From assembly GCA_945952175.1 (NCBI GenBank), contig CAMFHW010000245.1, positions 1 to 6,649 on the forward strand: a stretch of DNA of 6,649 nucleotides. The letters run 5' to 3'. This document shows, piece by piece, positions 5,752 to 6,649 of the stretch (position 1 is the stretch's first letter; every line of letters begins with the position of its first letter). This stretch comes from an uncultured Phenylobacterium sp. Lineage in GTDB: Bacteria; Pseudomonadota; Alphaproteobacteria; Caulobacterales; Caulobacteraceae. The notes under the pieces are model-generated. The model saw nothing but the letters and a program-made list of their open reading frames with translations. It had not been told where the DNA came from and ran no database searches. Both the position numbers and the translations under genes were made by a program.

Positions 5752-6649
5752 TTGCTACGTCGACACTTTTTCCTTGCCGGCGCGCTTCTGGTGCTGGTCC
5801 TGATGATCGTCGCTGGCGGTCTCAAGCTCGCGCTGCCGAAGTCCGGCGGCCAGGCCGGCCAGGCCCAGGCGGCGCAGCAAGGCGGCGGGCGTGGCGGTCC
5901 GGGCGGACCCGGTGGCGGCCGCGGCGGCCCGACGCCGATCAGCGTGGCCCAGGTGGCGCCGCGCACCTTCACCGACACCATCGACGTGCTGGGCGTGGCC
6001 AAGGGCCGCCAGTCGGTGACCCTGTCAGCGGCGACGACCCAGCTGGTCGACCAGGTGCGGTTCTCGGCCGGCCAGTCGGTGGCCAAGGGCCAGGTCCTGG
6101 TGGTCCTGAAGGCCAGCGAACAGGACGCCGGCGTCGTGCAAAGCCGCGCCAAGCTGGTGCAGGCGCAACGTGAATATGATCGGTGGAAGACCCTGAACGA
6201 AAAGGGTTTCGCCTCGAAGTCGGCGCTCGACCAGTACGAGGCCGCCTATGAATCGGCCAAGGCGGACCTGACCGCCGCGGAGGCGCGCCAGGCCGACCGG
6301 GTGATCCGGGCGCCGTTCGCCGGCGTGGTCGGCCTGACCGACGTCGCGCCGGGCGCGGTGATCAATCCCGGCGCGGCCATCGTGACGCTGGACGACCTGT
6401 CGGCCTTGCGCGTCGATTTCCAGGTGCCGGATCGTTTCCTGACCGCCGTCCGCGAAGGCCAGCCGATCGTCGCGACCGCGGACGCCTATCCGGGCCAGAA
6501 GTTCCAGGGGCGGGTGGCCAAGCTCGACACCCGCATCGACGAGCGCACCCGCGCGCTCACCGCCCGGGCCGAATTCCCCAATGGCGACCATCGCCTGAAG
6601 CCCGGCATGATGCTGCGGGTCGCCATCGCCCAGGGCTCGCGCGAGGCCC
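5752..6649 (+). CDS. RND efflux periplasmic adaptor subunit (HlyD/AcrA-type), partial at the 3' end
   Basis: Membrane-fusion protein that bridges an inner-membrane RND pump and an outer-membrane channel. 299 codons are visible and no stop is reached before the window edge. Residues 2-4 (LRR) plus a hydrophobic stretch (about 6-28) form a signal anchor; there is no lipobox cysteine. A Gly/Gln/Pro-rich linker follows (31-62). The lipoyl-like domain spans about 85-120 (GQSVAKGQVLVVL), an alpha-hairpin about 122-180, the second lipoyl half about 185-215 with IRAPFAGVVG (185-194), and the beta-barrel about 217-290 ending in KPGMMLRV (283-290). An in-frame TGA at 5725-5727 bounds the start. The only early ATG (5803) lies inside the membrane segment, so TTG 5752 is preferred, with GGAG at 5738-5741 ten bases upstream. 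The pump gene presumably follows outside the window; the substrate is unknown. Confidence 0.9.
   Translation, partial: MLRRHFFLAGALLVLVLMIVAGGLKLALPKSGGQAGQAQAAQQGGGRGGPGGPGGGRGGPTPISVAQVAPRTFTDTIDVLGVAKGRQSVTLSAATTQLVDQVRFSAGQSVAKGQVLVVLKASEQDAGVVQSRAKLVQAQREYDRWKTLNEKGFASKSALDQYEAAYESAKADLTAAEARQADRVIRAPFAGVVGLTDVAPGAVINPGAAIVTLDDLSALRVDFQVPDRFLTAVREGQPIVATADAYPGQKFQGRVAKLDTRIDERTRALTARAEFPNGDHRLKPGMMLRVAIAQGSREA

Noticed and set aside
5259..6152. 297-codon minus-strand frame across the intergenic region and both flanking genes
   Set aside because: Overlaps the aldolase C-terminus and the adaptor N-terminus antisense. The proline-rich stretch is the reverse reading of the Gly-rich linker, and the middle is the hairpin region.
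1..6649. CRISPR array, tRNA, insertion sequence or defence system
   Set aside because: No regularly spaced direct repeats, cloverleaf-like sequence, transposase motifs or defence-family domains were seen on either strand.

Overview
The window is GC-rich chromosomal DNA with strong G/C bias at third codon positions, purine-rich Shine-Dalgarno sites and several GANTC motifs (for example 16-20, 4166-4170 and 5507-5511). The protein sequences read like those of an alphaproteobacterium. My best guess is Caulobacteraceae (Caulobacter or Phenylobacterium type), which is an inference from style and not a database match. No phage, transposon, CRISPR, tRNA or rRNA feature is visible.

Layout from left to right: a short leader (1-131); a complete glycerol kinase gene glpK (132-1631, +); a short-chain dehydrogenase gene broken by an internal out-of-frame deletion (1718-2409, +); selD, selenide water dikinase (2406-3449, -), which converges on and overlaps the broken gene by 4 bases; a 62-base divergent intergenic region; selU/mnmH, tRNA 2-selenouridine synthase (3512-4576, +); a class II aldolase/adducin-family gene (4646-5416, +); a 335-base intergenic region with a run of hairpins that ends in a convincing intrinsic terminator (5585-5606); and the first 299 codons of an RND-efflux periplasmic adaptor gene that starts at TTG (5752) and runs off the right edge.

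The clearest functional unit is the divergent selD/selU pair. SelD makes selenophosphate, and SelU uses it to convert 2-thiouridine to 2-selenouridine at the wobble position of certain tRNAs. No selenocysteine machinery (selA, selB, selC) lies in the window, and SelD itself carries cysteine at its catalytic position. The other genes (glycerol entry into metabolism, an aldolase-like enzyme of unknown substrate, the efflux adaptor) appear to be independent transcription units.

I do not see a clear new multi-gene system. The items most worth a second look are the structured region 5415-5606, the deletion in the dehydrogenase gene, and the TTG-started adaptor gene, which is easily missed because it has no ATG before the middle of its membrane anchor.
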